Below, piece after piece: positions 33,532 to 41,520 of a stretch of DNA of 42,658 nucleotides. This DNA is from Rhodopirellula sp. (GTDB lineage: Bacteria > Planctomycetota > Planctomycetia > Pirellulales > Thermoguttaceae). Positions within the stretch are counted from its first letter, which is position 1. Every line of letters starts with the position of its first letter. Position numbers and translations under genes: made by a program. The notes under the pieces are model-generated. The model was given only the letters and a program-made list of their open reading frames with translations. It had not been told where the DNA came from and made no database searches. The DNA lies in NCBI GenBank assembly GCA_012728855.1, contig JAAYEH010000022.1, positions 1-42,658 on the forward strand. Direction: 5' to 3'.

Positions 33532-34871
33532 GTTCTCCCGATGTGCATGCCGGCAAGTGGCTGCTCGGCACTCTGGTGCTGTTGGCCGTTTCCCTCTCGC
33601 TCGATCTGGGATTGTTGGCCTACGCGACGTACGCGTTGTTGGGAGCGATGTTGACCAGCCGCCTGCTCAGTCGCGTTTGGGCGGAAAGCCTTTCGGCAAC
33701 GCGAGAATGTAGCCGCGTTTCGGCGTCGATCGGCGACAACGTGGCGGTGGTCATCGAATTGAACAACCGCAGCCGCATCCCGGTGGTATGGGCACTGGTG
33801 GAGGATCATCTCTCGCGGCACGCGTTGGCCTTCCGGCCCCCGAAGCTGGACGTGGCCGGCAGCCGGATCCAGTTGGTGAGCCTCAAGGGCCTCGGCCGCC
33901 AAACGCTCCTCTACCAACTGAAGTGCGAGGGCCGCGGCTTCTTCCAGATCGGCCCGCTGGTGCTGGAGACCGGCGACTTGTTCGGCCTGCACCGTCGCTA
34001 TCGCCTGCTGACAGAGCCGCATTTCCTGCTGGTCTACCCGAAGGTCGTGCTGCTGGAGGATTTTGACATTGCCTCGCGGCGACCGATCGGCGAGATACGC
34101 CTGACGCACCGGCTCTATGAAGATCCGACACGAATCGCCGGCGCGCGGCCGTACGAACGGGGCGATCCGTTGAATCGCATCCACTGGCGGGCCACCGCCC
34201 GGGCCTCGGCGCTGCACAGCAAAATCTATGAACCGACCACGATCGCCGGCGCCACCATCCTGCTGGAATTCAACCGTGACGGCTTCGACCCGCAGCACGA
34301 GCCGTATCGATCCGAATTGGCGGTGACGGCCGCGGCATCGCTGGCCAACGCCTTGTACGAGATGGGACAACAAGTCGGACTGGTGACCAATGGCCGCGAC
34401 GCCGCCGACCGAATTCGCCAGGAGGGCTGGGAGGTGGATTTCCGCACGCGCCGCGCCGCCCGCACCGCTGCCGCCGCCACCGAGAGCGAGCAATACCGGC
34501 TGCAACCGATGGTCGTGGAAACGCGGCGCGGGCCGGAGCAATTGATGCGGATTCTGGAGACGTTGGCGCGGGTGGAATTGAGCACGGGCCTGAGGTTCGC
34601 GGAACTGGTGACCGAGACGGCCGGCCGCCTGCCTCGCGACGCCACCGTGCTGGCGATCCTGCCGTCGGTAACGGCGGAAACGGCCGTCGTTCTCGGCGGC
34701 CTTCGCCGCCGTGGTTTCGCGGTCACCGCGATCGTCGTCGCTTACCATATCCACGAGTACGAGCAACTCGCGGGTCCGCTGGCCGGCGAAGGAATCGAAG
34801 TGCGGCACCTGAAGGATCAGGACGACATCGCCAACGTCTGCCGGCGATGTACGTCAGGCTTTCCAGCCTGA
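33528..34871 (+). CDS. DUF58 domain protein, C-terminus written by a repeat (447 aa)
   Basis: Two membrane helices (WLLGTLVLLAVSLSLDLGLL, AYATYALLGAMLTSRLL) precede the beta-rich region and the DUF58 motif (EDPTRIAGARPYERGDPLNR, then IHWRATARASALHSKIYEPT). A VWA-like fold follows (ATILLEFNRDGFDP, DAADRIRQEGWEVDFRT, DATVLAILPSVTAETAVVLG). It is the normal partner of MoxR, coupled by ATGA. The last residues (CTSGFPA) and the TGA come from the hairpin repeat at 34849-34907, so the original end of the gene has probably been replaced or extended. What the pair acts on is unknown. Confidence 0.85.
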   Translation: MSSPDVHAGKWLLGTLVLLAVSLSLDLGLLAYATYALLGAMLTSRLLSRVWAESLSATRECSRVSASIGDNVAVVIELNNRSRIPVVWALVEDHLSRHALAFRPPKLDVAGSRIQLVSLKGLGRQTLLYQLKCEGRGFFQIGPLVLETGDLFGLHRRYRLLTEPHFLLVYPKVVLLEDFDIASRRPIGEIRLTHRLYEDPTRIAGARPYERGDPLNRIHWRATARASALHSKIYEPTTIAGATILLEFNRDGFDPQHEPYRSELAVTAAASLANALYEMGQQVGLVTNGRDAADRIRQEGWEVDFRTRRAARTAAAATESEQYRLQPMVVETRRGPEQLMRILETLARVELSTGLRFAELVTETAGRLPRDATVLAILPSVTAETAVVLGGLRRRGFAVTAIVVAYHIHEYEQLAGPLAGEGIEVRHLKDQDDIANVCRRCTSGFPA

Positions 34872-34907
34872 CTGTAACGGATAGTCCGGCTGGAAAGCCC
34901 GACGTAC
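34849..34907. repeat. Hairpin repeat overlapping the DUF58 stop codon
   Basis: GTACGTCAGGCTTTCCAGCC... (34849-34872) and its near-complement (34884-34907) pair at 22 of 24 positions around an 11-base loop. A solo arm is at 2665-2686. It lies between convergent genes and could terminate both, although no U-run is evident. Confidence 0.7.
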
Positions 34908-34918
34908 TTTCTTACCGA

Positions 34919-35791
34919 TCACGCGTGTTTCTCGGGATCGCTGTGCGGAAAGGGCTGCGGGAAAGAGGGTATCGGCACCGCCAGCGGCTCGTCGGTGCCG
35001 GCCACGTCCGAGCGGGATTCCAAGAGAATCAACGCCAACAAGCCGCTCAAGACGATGCCCGCACCGACGAACTGAAGCGCGCCGAAATGCAATCCGAAAA
35101 AGGGCCACTCAATCACGGCCACGAAGAGCGGCGCCGTGAGCATAAAGGTCCGCAGCTTCCAGACGGGCATGCGATGCAAGGCGGCATAATAGAGCGGCAG
35201 GGAGACGGCCGCCGTAACTCCCAAGGCGGCGATCCACGCCCAGGCCGTCGGGCTTGTGAGCAGTGGACTCGCTTCGGTTATCTCCGAGTTCCAAACGGCC
35301 AGTGCCACGAAACCGATCGTGCTCAGCCCGTGGTTGTAGAGCGAGACGGTCTCGGCGTCGATGCTGCGAAGGATATGCCGGATAAGAAAGGCATTGACGG
35401 CCAATCCGAACGCCGCGCCGATCACCATCACGTCGCCGATCACCTGTGGGCTCCAGGAGAAGTCGTGGACACCTACCAGCAGAACCAAACCGACGAGCAT
35501 GACGGGCAACAGCGCCAACTGCCAGAGCTTGATTCGCTCGAGCCCCAGCGCGGCGCCGAGCAACACGACAAAGAGCAGGTCGAGCCGGAAGAGCATGGCG
35601 AGATTCGTGGCGCTGGTGAATTTCAAGGCGGTGAACGAAAGGGCGTTGACGCCGACGGAAACAACGCCCATCACCAACAGCCACCAGGTCGTTGACACCG
35701 GAAGGGGTCGGCACCGCCACTGTCGGCAAACACGACAGTCATTCGCGGAGCCTAATCCCCTCATCGCCGGAGTCGTCGCCACCTGGCTCAC
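34919..35791 (-). CDS. EamA/DMT-type transporter, 5'-truncated
   Basis: About eight membrane helices are visible, in the second-to-last order of EamA proteins: ALKFTSATNLAMLFRLDLLF (normally helix 3/4), then LPVMLVGLVLLVGV. The second repeat follows (IGDVMVIGAAFGLAVNAFLI, AALGVTAAVSLPLYYAALHR, LQFVGAGIVLSGLLALILLE). EamA proteins have ten helices; the first two are missing here. The first 35 or so residues (GTG start at 35791) are polar, cysteine- and arginine-rich and do not look like membrane protein. They cover the repeat at 35719-35739. A damaged or non-functional gene is likely. An internal ATG at 35671 is another possible start. Confidence 0.6.
   Translation of the reverse strand: MSQVATTPAMRGLGSANDCRVCRQWRCRPLPVSTTWWLLVMGVVSVGVNALSFTALKFTSATNLAMLFRLDLLFVVLLGAALGLERIKLWQLALLPVMLVGLVLLVGVHDFSWSPQVIGDVMVIGAAFGLAVNAFLIRHILRSIDAETVSLYNHGLSTIGFVALAVWNSEITEASPLLTSPTAWAWIAALGVTAAVSLPLYYAALHRMPVWKLRTFMLTAPLFVAVIEWPFFGLHFGALQFVGAGIVLSGLLALILLESRSDVAGTDEPLAVPIPSFPQPFPHSDPEKHA
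35719..35739. repeat. Short inverted repeat in the lost 5' end of the EamA gene
   Basis: ACTGTCG and CGACAGT form a perfect 7-bp stem around GCAAACA, next to GGTCGGCACCGCC. It resembles the short dispersed hairpins of this genome and coincides with the aberrant N-terminus. Confidence 0.4.
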
Positions 35792-35806
35792 GGCCTAGGG
35801 CTCCAC

Positions 35807-35812
35807 TATAAT
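35807..35812 (+). promoter_or_regulatory. -10 element upstream of the Crp/Fnr gene
   Basis: A perfect TATAAT 43 bases before the ATG at 35855. The -35 position (TGGCTC at 17 bases) is weak, so activation by another factor is possible. Confidence 0.4.
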
Positions 35813-35854
35813 CCCTTTGGTGATCCCTCAGCATCGGCGAAGAAATACTTGACA

Positions 35855-36550
35855 ATGAACCTGATCGACGTTCTTCAAAGTTGCCGCCTTTTCTCACAGG
35901 TCCATACGGCCGGGTTTCAGCGACTGGTGACGATGGGAAGGCTTGTGAAATTCGAGAAAGGCGAGAGCATTTTTCGTGATGGGCAACCGTGTCCGGGGGT
36001 CTACGTCGTCGGCAACGGACTGGTACGGGTTTTCAAAGTGGGGCCGGGGGGAAAGGAGCACGTGCTGCACATCGTCGGGCCCGGTGAAACCTTTGCGGAA
36101 GTCGCGGCCGTCGGCGGTCTACCCTGCCCGGCCCACGCCGAGGCGATCGCCGCGACCACCTGCGCCATGCTGCCGTTGGAGCCGTTTCGCCAGCTCATGC
36201 ACCAAGACCACCAATTCTGCCTGGACATGATGGCCGGACTGACGGTGTGGGTTCGGCACCTGGTGGCGCTGATGGAGGATCTTGTCTTGCGCGACGCGAC
36301 GGGCCGCCTGGCCCGCTACCTGCTCGACGCTGATCCGGGCACTGGGGGACTGATCGAACTACCGACCTTGAAGCGGCACGTGGCCAGCCACTTGAATCTG
36401 ACCAGCGAGACCTTTTCCCGCACGATCCGCCGACTGCACGAAGCCGGCCTCATTGATCAGCCCGATAGTATTCGGATCCAACTTGTCGATCGAGATGGAC
36501 TGCGCCGAGCGGCAGAAGGAAATATGCCGCGGGTCGGAGACGAATCTTAG
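35855..36550 (+). CDS. Crp/Fnr family transcriptional regulator
   Basis: 231 residues. The N-terminal cyclic-nucleotide-type beta barrel is at about 10-120 (FEKGESIFRDGQPCPGVYVV, GPGGKEHVLHIVGPGETFAE). The C-terminal Crp winged helix is at 155-215 (TLKRHVASHLNLTSETFSRT, IRRLHEAGLIDQ). The glycine and glutamate of the phosphate-binding cassette (GETFAE) are present, but without the full RxS of cAMP-binding Crp. The ligand could be haem, O2 or another signal; no Fnr-type N-terminal cysteine set is seen. TTG at 35849 is an alternative start. Its TAG overlaps the TAA of the convergent gene within the repeat at 36547-36573. Confidence 0.88.
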   Translation: MNLIDVLQSCRLFSQVHTAGFQRLVTMGRLVKFEKGESIFRDGQPCPGVYVVGNGLVRVFKVGPGGKEHVLHIVGPGETFAEVAAVGGLPCPAHAEAIAATTCAMLPLEPFRQLMHQDHQFCLDMMAGLTVWVRHLVALMEDLVLRDATGRLARYLLDADPGTGGLIELPTLKRHVASHLNLTSETFSRTIRRLHEAGLIDQPDSIRIQLVDRDGLRRAAEGNMPRVGDES

Positions 36551-36573
36551 AACCTATCCCAAAACCGCGTCGG
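36547..36573. repeat. Half copy of the 486-590 element supplying two stop codons
   Basis: TTAGAACCTATCCCAAAACC... matches the right end of the element at 563-590 at 26 of 27 positions. On the plus strand it contributes the TAG of the Crp/Fnr gene; on the minus strand it encodes TRFWDRF and TAA of the membrane protein. Confidence 0.75.
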
Positions 36574-37233
36574 GCGCTGGAGGATCTCGTTCATCAGGAT
36601 CGCCTGGCGCATACGAACGGGGTCGCCGATCATCGCGGCCAGGCCAGCGGCGGTGGTCTGCGGATGCGGTTCGTGGGTTTGGACGTGGGTCTGGCCGTGC
36701 GTGAGCTGGCCCACCTGATGGTCGAACACGTTGTGGATATGTTGCGACATGCGCTCGTCGGACAGATCGATGTCGCGTCCAAGCTGGCGTACCACTTGGG
36801 TTGCTTCCCGGGCCCGCAGAGACGGCAGCCGGCTCGTCGCGGGAGAACTCGCCACTTCCACCAACTCGACTTCCACGGGTTCCTCAATCGGCGGCTTCGG
36901 CGGCCGCGGCCGTTGAGCCTCGCGCAGGGGGCGCTGGGGCGGAGGCGGGGCCGGTCGCCCGGCAGGTTCGGCGGCGCCGCGTCGATCGGCGGCCCGGCGG
37001 AGGAACTCGCCGATTTCGTCCTTGAGCGGATCTTGCCCCGCCGCGGCGCGAGGCCGTGGCGGTTGCCCCGGGCGAGGCACCGGCGCCGGAGCTTGGCGCC
37101 GCTGCGCCTTCTCCTGCTGTTCCTTCCATTTCGCGGCGATCTGTCCGATGACACTGATCACAATGAACAACACAAAGACCAGGACGCCGATCAAATCTTC
37201 GATGCCGGCCAAGAGTGGAATCAAGGCGATCAT
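36547..37233 (-). CDS. Proline-rich membrane-anchored protein in the flotillin operon
   Basis: One N-terminal membrane helix ([20 protein letters not shown]) is followed by a charged coil ([15 protein letters not shown]), a long proline- and arginine-rich region, and a mixed C-terminus ([19 protein letters not shown]). The final TRFWDRF is encoded by the repeat arm at 36547-36573. I do not recognise a family domain; similar proteins follow floA in other Planctomycetes as far as I recall. The ATG overlaps the floA stop by 4 bases (ATGA), so it is translated with floA and likely sits with it in membrane microdomains. Confidence 0.7.
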   Translation of the reverse strand: MIALIPLLAGIEDLIGVLVFVLFIVISVIGQIAAKWKEQQEKAQRRQAPAPVPRPGQPPRPRAAAGQDPLKDEIGEFLRRAADRRGAAEPAGRPAPPPPQRPLREAQRPRPPKPPIEEPVEVELVEVASSPATSRLPSLRAREATQVVRQLGRDIDLSDERMSQHIHNVFDHQVGQLTHGQTHVQTHEPHPQTTAAGLAAMIGDPVRMRQAILMNEILQRPTRFWDRF

Positions 37234-38279
37234 GCCGCGGATCCTCCCCGACTGGGTACGACGGTCGGCCGCGCGATCGCCGTTCGCATGTCCGTATCGG
37301 CTTGAACGTTGCGTAGCTTGTAGTAGTCGATGATCCCCAGCGTCCCCTCGCGAAACGCCTGCGCCATCGCCTTGGGCACTTCGGCTTCCGCTTCGATCAG
37401 CTTGGCGCGGTTCTCTTCGATCTTGGCGGCGTTTTCCTGCTCCGCGGCCACGGCCATCGCGCGGCGGCTTTCCGCGGCTGCCTGGGCGACCCGCATGTCG
37501 GCCTCGGCCTGATCGGCTTGCAGACGGGCGCCGATGTTGTCGCCCACGTCGATGTCGGCGATGTCGATCGACACGATTTCGAAGGCTGTTTGCGAGTCGA
37601 GACGCCGGGCGAGAACCGTCTTGGAAATGCGGTCGGGGTTTTCAAGCACCTCACCATGCGTGCTCGCCGAGCCGATGGCGCTGACGATGCCCTCGCCGAC
37701 GCGTGCCACGATCGTCTCCTCCGTGGCGCCGCCGATCAACTGCTGCAAGTTGGCGCGGACCGTCACCCGCGCACGAACCTTCAACTGAATGCCGTTCTGG
37801 GCCACGCCGTCCAATGAGTCTTTGCCGGCGCCTCGCATCGGACAGTCGATCACTTTCGGATAAACGCTCGTCTGAACCGCTTCCAGCACGTTGCGGCCGG
37901 CAAGGTCGATCGCCGTGGCCAGTTTGAAATCGAGATCAAGCTTCGCTTTTTCGGCGGCAATCAGTGCCCGAACCACCAGCGGAACATTGCCGCCGGCCAG
38001 ATAATGGGCTTCCAGGGCCCTTGGTGTGACCCCCTCGGCATCTCCCAGACCGGCTTGCGAGGCCATGATCTTGCTGCGGACGATCACTTGCGCGTTGACT
38101 TTGCGGAACGTCATTCCCAAGAGATCGAGAATGCCGATTCCCGCTCCGGTCGTTTTCGACTGAATCCAGAGGCGGAAGTAGCGGGTGAAGACGGCCAGCA
38201 CGACCACGCCGAAGACCATCACGGCGAAAATGGCGATAATGGTGAGGATTTCCCCGGGATTCTGAGCAAACAGTGGCAT
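37230..38279 (-). CDS. floA: Flotillin-like protein FloA
   Basis: 349 residues. An N-terminal hairpin membrane region ([20 protein letters not shown], then [21 protein letters not shown]) is followed by an SPFH-like domain ([58 protein letters not shown]). A long alanine- and glutamate-rich coiled coil comes next ([40 protein letters not shown]), then a C-terminus. It organises membrane microdomains with NfeD partners, encoded just upstream (38382-41197). The ATG at 38279 is chosen because it gives the standard short FloA N-terminus. Confidence 0.93.
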   Translation of the reverse strand: MPLFAQNPGEILTIIAIFAVMVFGVVVLAVFTRYFRLWIQSKTTGAGIGILDLLGMTFRKVNAQVIVRSKIMASQAGLGDAEGVTPRALEAHYLAGGNVPLVVRALIAAEKAKLDLDFKLATAIDLAGRNVLEAVQTSVYPKVIDCPMRGAGKDSLDGVAQNGIQLKVRARVTVRANLQQLIGGATEETIVARVGEGIVSAIGSASTHGEVLENPDRISKTVLARRLDSQTAFEIVSIDIADIDVGDNIGARLQADQAEADMRVAQAAAESRRAMAVAAEQENAAKIEENRAKLIEAEAEVPKAMAQAFREGTLGIIDYYKLRNVQADTDMRTAIARPTVVPSRGGSAA

Positions 38280-38381
38280 CGTGCGGTCCCTCGATAGGAA
38301 ATGGCAGTGATTGGAGCCTGTGTGTAGCGAAGACCGGAAACGCCTTCGCTGCCACCGGTTTAGCGGTCCAAAGGGCAAATG

Positions 38382-38957
38382 TCAAGCAGAGGAGTCCTGA
38401 AAGGGGTCTCCGCCGATGGAATCGATCGGACGCGCCAGCGGATCGGCGTCGGTCTGCGAAGGCGTTGCTTCGTCGATCGAGTGGACCAGCACGCGGTTGC
38501 CTTGGACCTCGGCGATCCGCACCTTCTGGCCAGGCTCGATGGGAGGGCCGTCGCTGACGGCATCGATCGTGCGACCGTCGACCGTGATCACCCCGCTGGG
38601 CAGCATTTTGCTCTTGGCACGGCCGACGCGCCCGATGAGGGCTTTGAGGTGCCGGCGTTTCGGGCTATCCGGCAGGACGTCGTCGCTGTCGGGGGTGGTC
38701 AGAAGGACTCTGCGGCCGATGGGAGTGTGCGGCCAGTATTGCAGCGCGAGGATCACGATCATGGGCATCCCTACAATGGTGGTCCCCAACACCGCCAGTC
38801 CAGTCACCGGCCCGGCCATGAACCCAGTGATCACGGAGCCCACCAGCGAGCAAAAGGCCAGGAAGCCCAAGATGCCGCCCGAGGGGATGAACACTTCGAG
38901 AACGACCATCCCCAGCCCCAACAAGAGCAACAAGACCGCCCACGTCCAAAACTCCAC
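38382..38957 (-). CDS. Short NfeD-family protein (membrane helices plus OB fold)
   Basis: 191 residues, starting with GTG at 38957 behind GAGGTGA. Two or more helices at the N-terminus (WAVLLLLLGLGMVVLEVFIP, ILGFLAFCSLVGSVITGF, GLAVLGTTIVGMPMIVILAL) are followed by an NfeD-type OB barrel (GRVGRAKSKMLPSGVITVDG, GQKVRIAEVQGNRVLVHSID). It has no protease domain, matching the short NfeD class that accompanies flotillins. It lies 8 bases after the long NfeD gene and 102 bases before floA. Confidence 0.85.
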   Translation of the reverse strand: MEFWTWAVLLLLLGLGMVVLEVFIPSGGILGFLAFCSLVGSVITGFMAGPVTGLAVLGTTIVGMPMIVILALQYWPHTPIGRRVLLTTPDSDDVLPDSPKRRHLKALIGRVGRAKSKMLPSGVITVDGRTIDAVSDGPPIEPGQKVRIAEVQGNRVLVHSIDEATPSQTDADPLARPIDSIGGDPFQDSSA

Positions 38958-38965
38958 GGGTCACC

Positions 38966-41197
38966 TCAACCATTTGTCAGCTCATCGATGGATCGGACCA
39001 GGATGCGGTTTCCCTGGACTTCCACGATTTCGATTTCGGTCTCGCGCGGAATCACCTCGCTCGATTCGGCGATCACGTCCAGCAACCGGTTGTCGATCAT
39101 GGCCTTGCCGCTGGGGACAAGAGGGGTGGTAGTGATTCCTCGGCAGCCGACCAGTTCGTGGTCGTAATCGACCAGCGACTCTCGGCGGCTGATCGCCTCC
39201 ATCTCGTCGTCGGAAGGCGGCGCCAGCATGACGCCCCCGAACATCGACGCCTGCGGCAACCAACGGTTCAAGAACACTGCCAGTACGAACGTTCCCACCA
39301 TGACTCCCGCGATCATCAACAGCGAACGCTGGAAGGTGGCGAACTGGTATTCATTGCGAGGAAAGACGAACGTCTGGCTCGCCAGGATGAGCGATACGAT
39401 GACCAGCAGTCCTCCGCCCAGGCCGAAGACGCCAAAGCCTGGCAGCACGAATACCTCCAGCAGCAGAAAACAGACGCCGGCGACGAAGAGCATAGCCTCC
39501 AGCCACCCGGCGGTTCCTCCCAGAAAACGACTCCAGAAGAACAGCAAGAAGCAGACAATCGCGACGAACCCGCCCAAGCCGATCCCGGGCATCTGCAATT
39601 CCGCGTAGAGGGCCACAAAACCGATAACCAGCAAAAACATCGCGAGTCCGGGGGAAGCCAACGCGGTGATGAGGAAATCGGCCCAGCCCGGAGCGAGAAG
39701 GTCCGGATCGTTTTCCAGGCCATAGATCTGCTTGAACTGCGAGAAGCTCTCCACCAAATGCTCAGCCAATCGGAAATCGATCGCCTCCGAGCCTTGGACC
39801 GAAAAGGGCTTGCCGGGGTTGGTAATCCGCTTTCCCTTGGTCCACGTTTGGTGGTCGTCCTGTTCTTGCAGTTCCTCTTCGGAAAAAAAACCGATTTCGC
39901 CCGCCGGATGCGTGCATCGGAAAACCTCCAATTCGGGATCGACCATGGCGGCGACAAGCGACCAGGATCGCGATGTCCGCGGAGCGATTTCTTCCCGGAT
40001 CGTTTGGCGGACTCCGGCGAGTTGATCGGCGTCGAAATTGCCGTCCCCCGCACCGCCCAAGACCGACCCCGCTTCCATCACCACCTGATCGCAAGCCAGT
40101 GCAATCAATGCGGCGTCGGATCGTGCCTCGTTCGGGATGTAGGCCACCGAGCGGACTTGGCTGGGGTCGAGGTCTGCCAGAAACGTGGCCATGCGAACGC
40201 TGTCGATCGGGGAACCACCCGCGCTGTCGAGCCACAGGCAGATGAAGTTGATCTCGCGACGGCTGACGGCATCGCGAATCATCCGTTGGGCCTGATTGAC
40301 CATTTCCGAACCGACCGGCCCCTTGATGTCGATCCGCACGGCCCGCCAGTCGCCGCTGAGCGACGGATCCTCCTGCAAGTCCTCCGGAGGCAGTCCGAGA
40401 GCCTTGGCCACCTCGATTCGGCTGTCGGCCAAATAGGTGACAAAGTCCAACTCCCGCGCTTCGCGTCCCGACAACACACCGGGCTGTCCGGCGGCGAACA
40501 ACGGCTTTTCGTCGATCTTCACCGTGCGGCGTTTCCGCAGATCTTCGAGTCCCTCCCGCGTCGCATACTCCCGGCTGATCTCGGTCTCGACCTTCCAGAT
40601 CTCTTGCGCGGGATCGAGCAGCCCGAGGGCCACTTCGGCGGGAATGGTCTTTCGGCGGCCGGCGATTTCCTTGTAGGCGGCATGCATCGGCGGCGTGATG
40701 CTGCGGCTATCCACGCCGGCGTTGCCGATCTCCGCATCCGGCGCCATGATGATCTCGTCGCAGGCCAGGGCCACCAGAACCGCATGACCTTGGATCGACT
40801 GAGGCAAGAAAGCCACCGTCGTCGCCTGGTTGAGCTGCTCGCCGGAGAGGAAATTGGCCACTTCGTAGGACGGACCGAACTGGCTGCCCCGCCCAAACTC
40901 ATCCTGATTGGCTCGCACCTCGAACTCGAACACCAGCACGGGCCGCTTGCCTTCCGACTGGGCTTGTTCGAGGGCGCGGCGAACCGCACGAACGACGCCA
41001 TCGGTGGATCTGCCGGTGATCGGAAGACTGAGGGGGATCAATCGGCCGGCCCGCTTCTCCGGCCCGGCGCCCGGCTCGTTCCGGGCAAGAGCCGGCTCGG
41101 ATCCGCCCCACAGGGGGGCCAGCAAGGCAGCGTGGAGAATCAGTGCCAGTGAAGTCCCGGGCCGAACTCTCCTCGATCTCCCATCAGCATAAGCCAT
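38966..41197 (-). CDS. Long NfeD-family protein with two ClpP/SppA-like domains
   Basis: 743 residues. After a signal peptide (SLALILHAALLAPLW) come two ClpP-fold segments. The first has TVAFLPQSIQGHAVLVALAC, then DEIIMAPDAEIGNAG, with no serine in the usual place. The second has ICLWLDSAGGSPIDSVRMAT and EARSDAALIALACDQVVM, keeping a serine. Four or more membrane helices follow (FLLVIGFVALYAELQMPGIG, FLLLEVFVLPGFGVFGLGG). The end is an NfeD OB fold (GCRGITTTPLVPSGKAMIDN, EIEIVEVQGNRILVRSIDEL). It is a membrane protease or chaperone of flotillin domains. The ATG at 41197 agrees with the promoter at 41269-41298; an ATG at 41248 would leave almost no leader. Confidence 0.83.
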   Translation of the reverse strand: MAYADGRSRRVRPGTSLALILHAALLAPLWGGSEPALARNEPGAGPEKRAGRLIPLSLPITGRSTDGVVRAVRRALEQAQSEGKRPVLVFEFEVRANQDEFGRGSQFGPSYEVANFLSGEQLNQATTVAFLPQSIQGHAVLVALACDEIIMAPDAEIGNAGVDSRSITPPMHAAYKEIAGRRKTIPAEVALGLLDPAQEIWKVETEISREYATREGLEDLRKRRTVKIDEKPLFAAGQPGVLSGREARELDFVTYLADSRIEVAKALGLPPEDLQEDPSLSGDWRAVRIDIKGPVGSEMVNQAQRMIRDAVSRREINFICLWLDSAGGSPIDSVRMATFLADLDPSQVRSVAYIPNEARSDAALIALACDQVVMEAGSVLGGAGDGNFDADQLAGVRQTIREEIAPRTSRSWSLVAAMVDPELEVFRCTHPAGEIGFFSEEELQEQDDHQTWTKGKRITNPGKPFSVQGSEAIDFRLAEHLVESFSQFKQIYGLENDPDLLAPGWADFLITALASPGLAMFLLVIGFVALYAELQMPGIGLGGFVAIVCFLLFFWSRFLGGTAGWLEAMLFVAGVCFLLLEVFVLPGFGVFGLGGGLLVIVSLILASQTFVFPRNEYQFATFQRSLLMIAGVMVGTFVLAVFLNRWLPQASMFGGVMLAPPSDDEMEAISRRESLVDYDHELVGCRGITTTPLVPSGKAMIDNRLLDVIAESSEVIPRETEIEIVEVQGNRILVRSIDELTNG

Positions 41198-41268
41198 TAC
41201 ACCCACGTCCCGGCGTTCGTCAAAACCGCCATGAAGCGCATACCCCATTTGGTTTTCAGGGCAACCGA

Positions 41269-41298
41269 ATTATAGCGCGTTGGCCAAGGAAACGTCAA
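41269..41298 (-). promoter_or_regulatory. Strong promoter candidate for the flotillin operon
   Basis: On the minus strand: TTGACG (41298-41293), 18-base spacer, TATAAT (41274-41269). The predicted start is near 41262, about 65 bases before the ATG at 41197. Confidence 0.65.
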
Positions 41299-41409
41299 TT
41301 CACCGGCCTGAAGAGTATTCGCGACCAAAACGCCCGCATTGAGATGCCCGTGTGAAGCAGACGGGCTGGGGATCGCACTGAGAACGATCTTCCGAAGGGT
41401 GCCGCTGCG

Positions 41410-41506
41410 CGCAAACCGAGGTGGCTGGGCTGAGTGTCGTGGGATCCCGGGGCGTTGGGTACGGGGACGCCTCTCCGCTCAACGGGCAGCCACCGGTCGG
41501 TTTGCG
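41410..41506. repeat. Inverted repeat downstream of the TIGR03009 gene
   Basis: CGCAAACCGAGGTGGCTG (41410-41427) pairs with CAGCCACCGGTCGGTTTGCG (41487-41506) apart from a two-base bulge, enclosing about 59 bases of GC-rich sequence. Either a REP-type element or a structured 3' end of the adjacent gene. Confidence 0.6.
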
Positions 41507-41520
41507 AGCATGGTTCCGAT

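Larger units (their letters stand above)
41198..41520. other. Intergenic region with promoter and large hairpin
   Basis: Contains the flotillin-operon promoter (41269-41298), a small hairpin GCCCGT/ACGGGC near 41345-41368, and the inverted repeat 41410-41506. No gene is supported. Confidence 0.6.

Noticed and set aside
39158..41152. Long plus-strand frame (664 aa) opposite the long NfeD gene
   Set aside because: The opposite strand carries the recognisable NfeD/ClpP sequence. This frame has no motifs.
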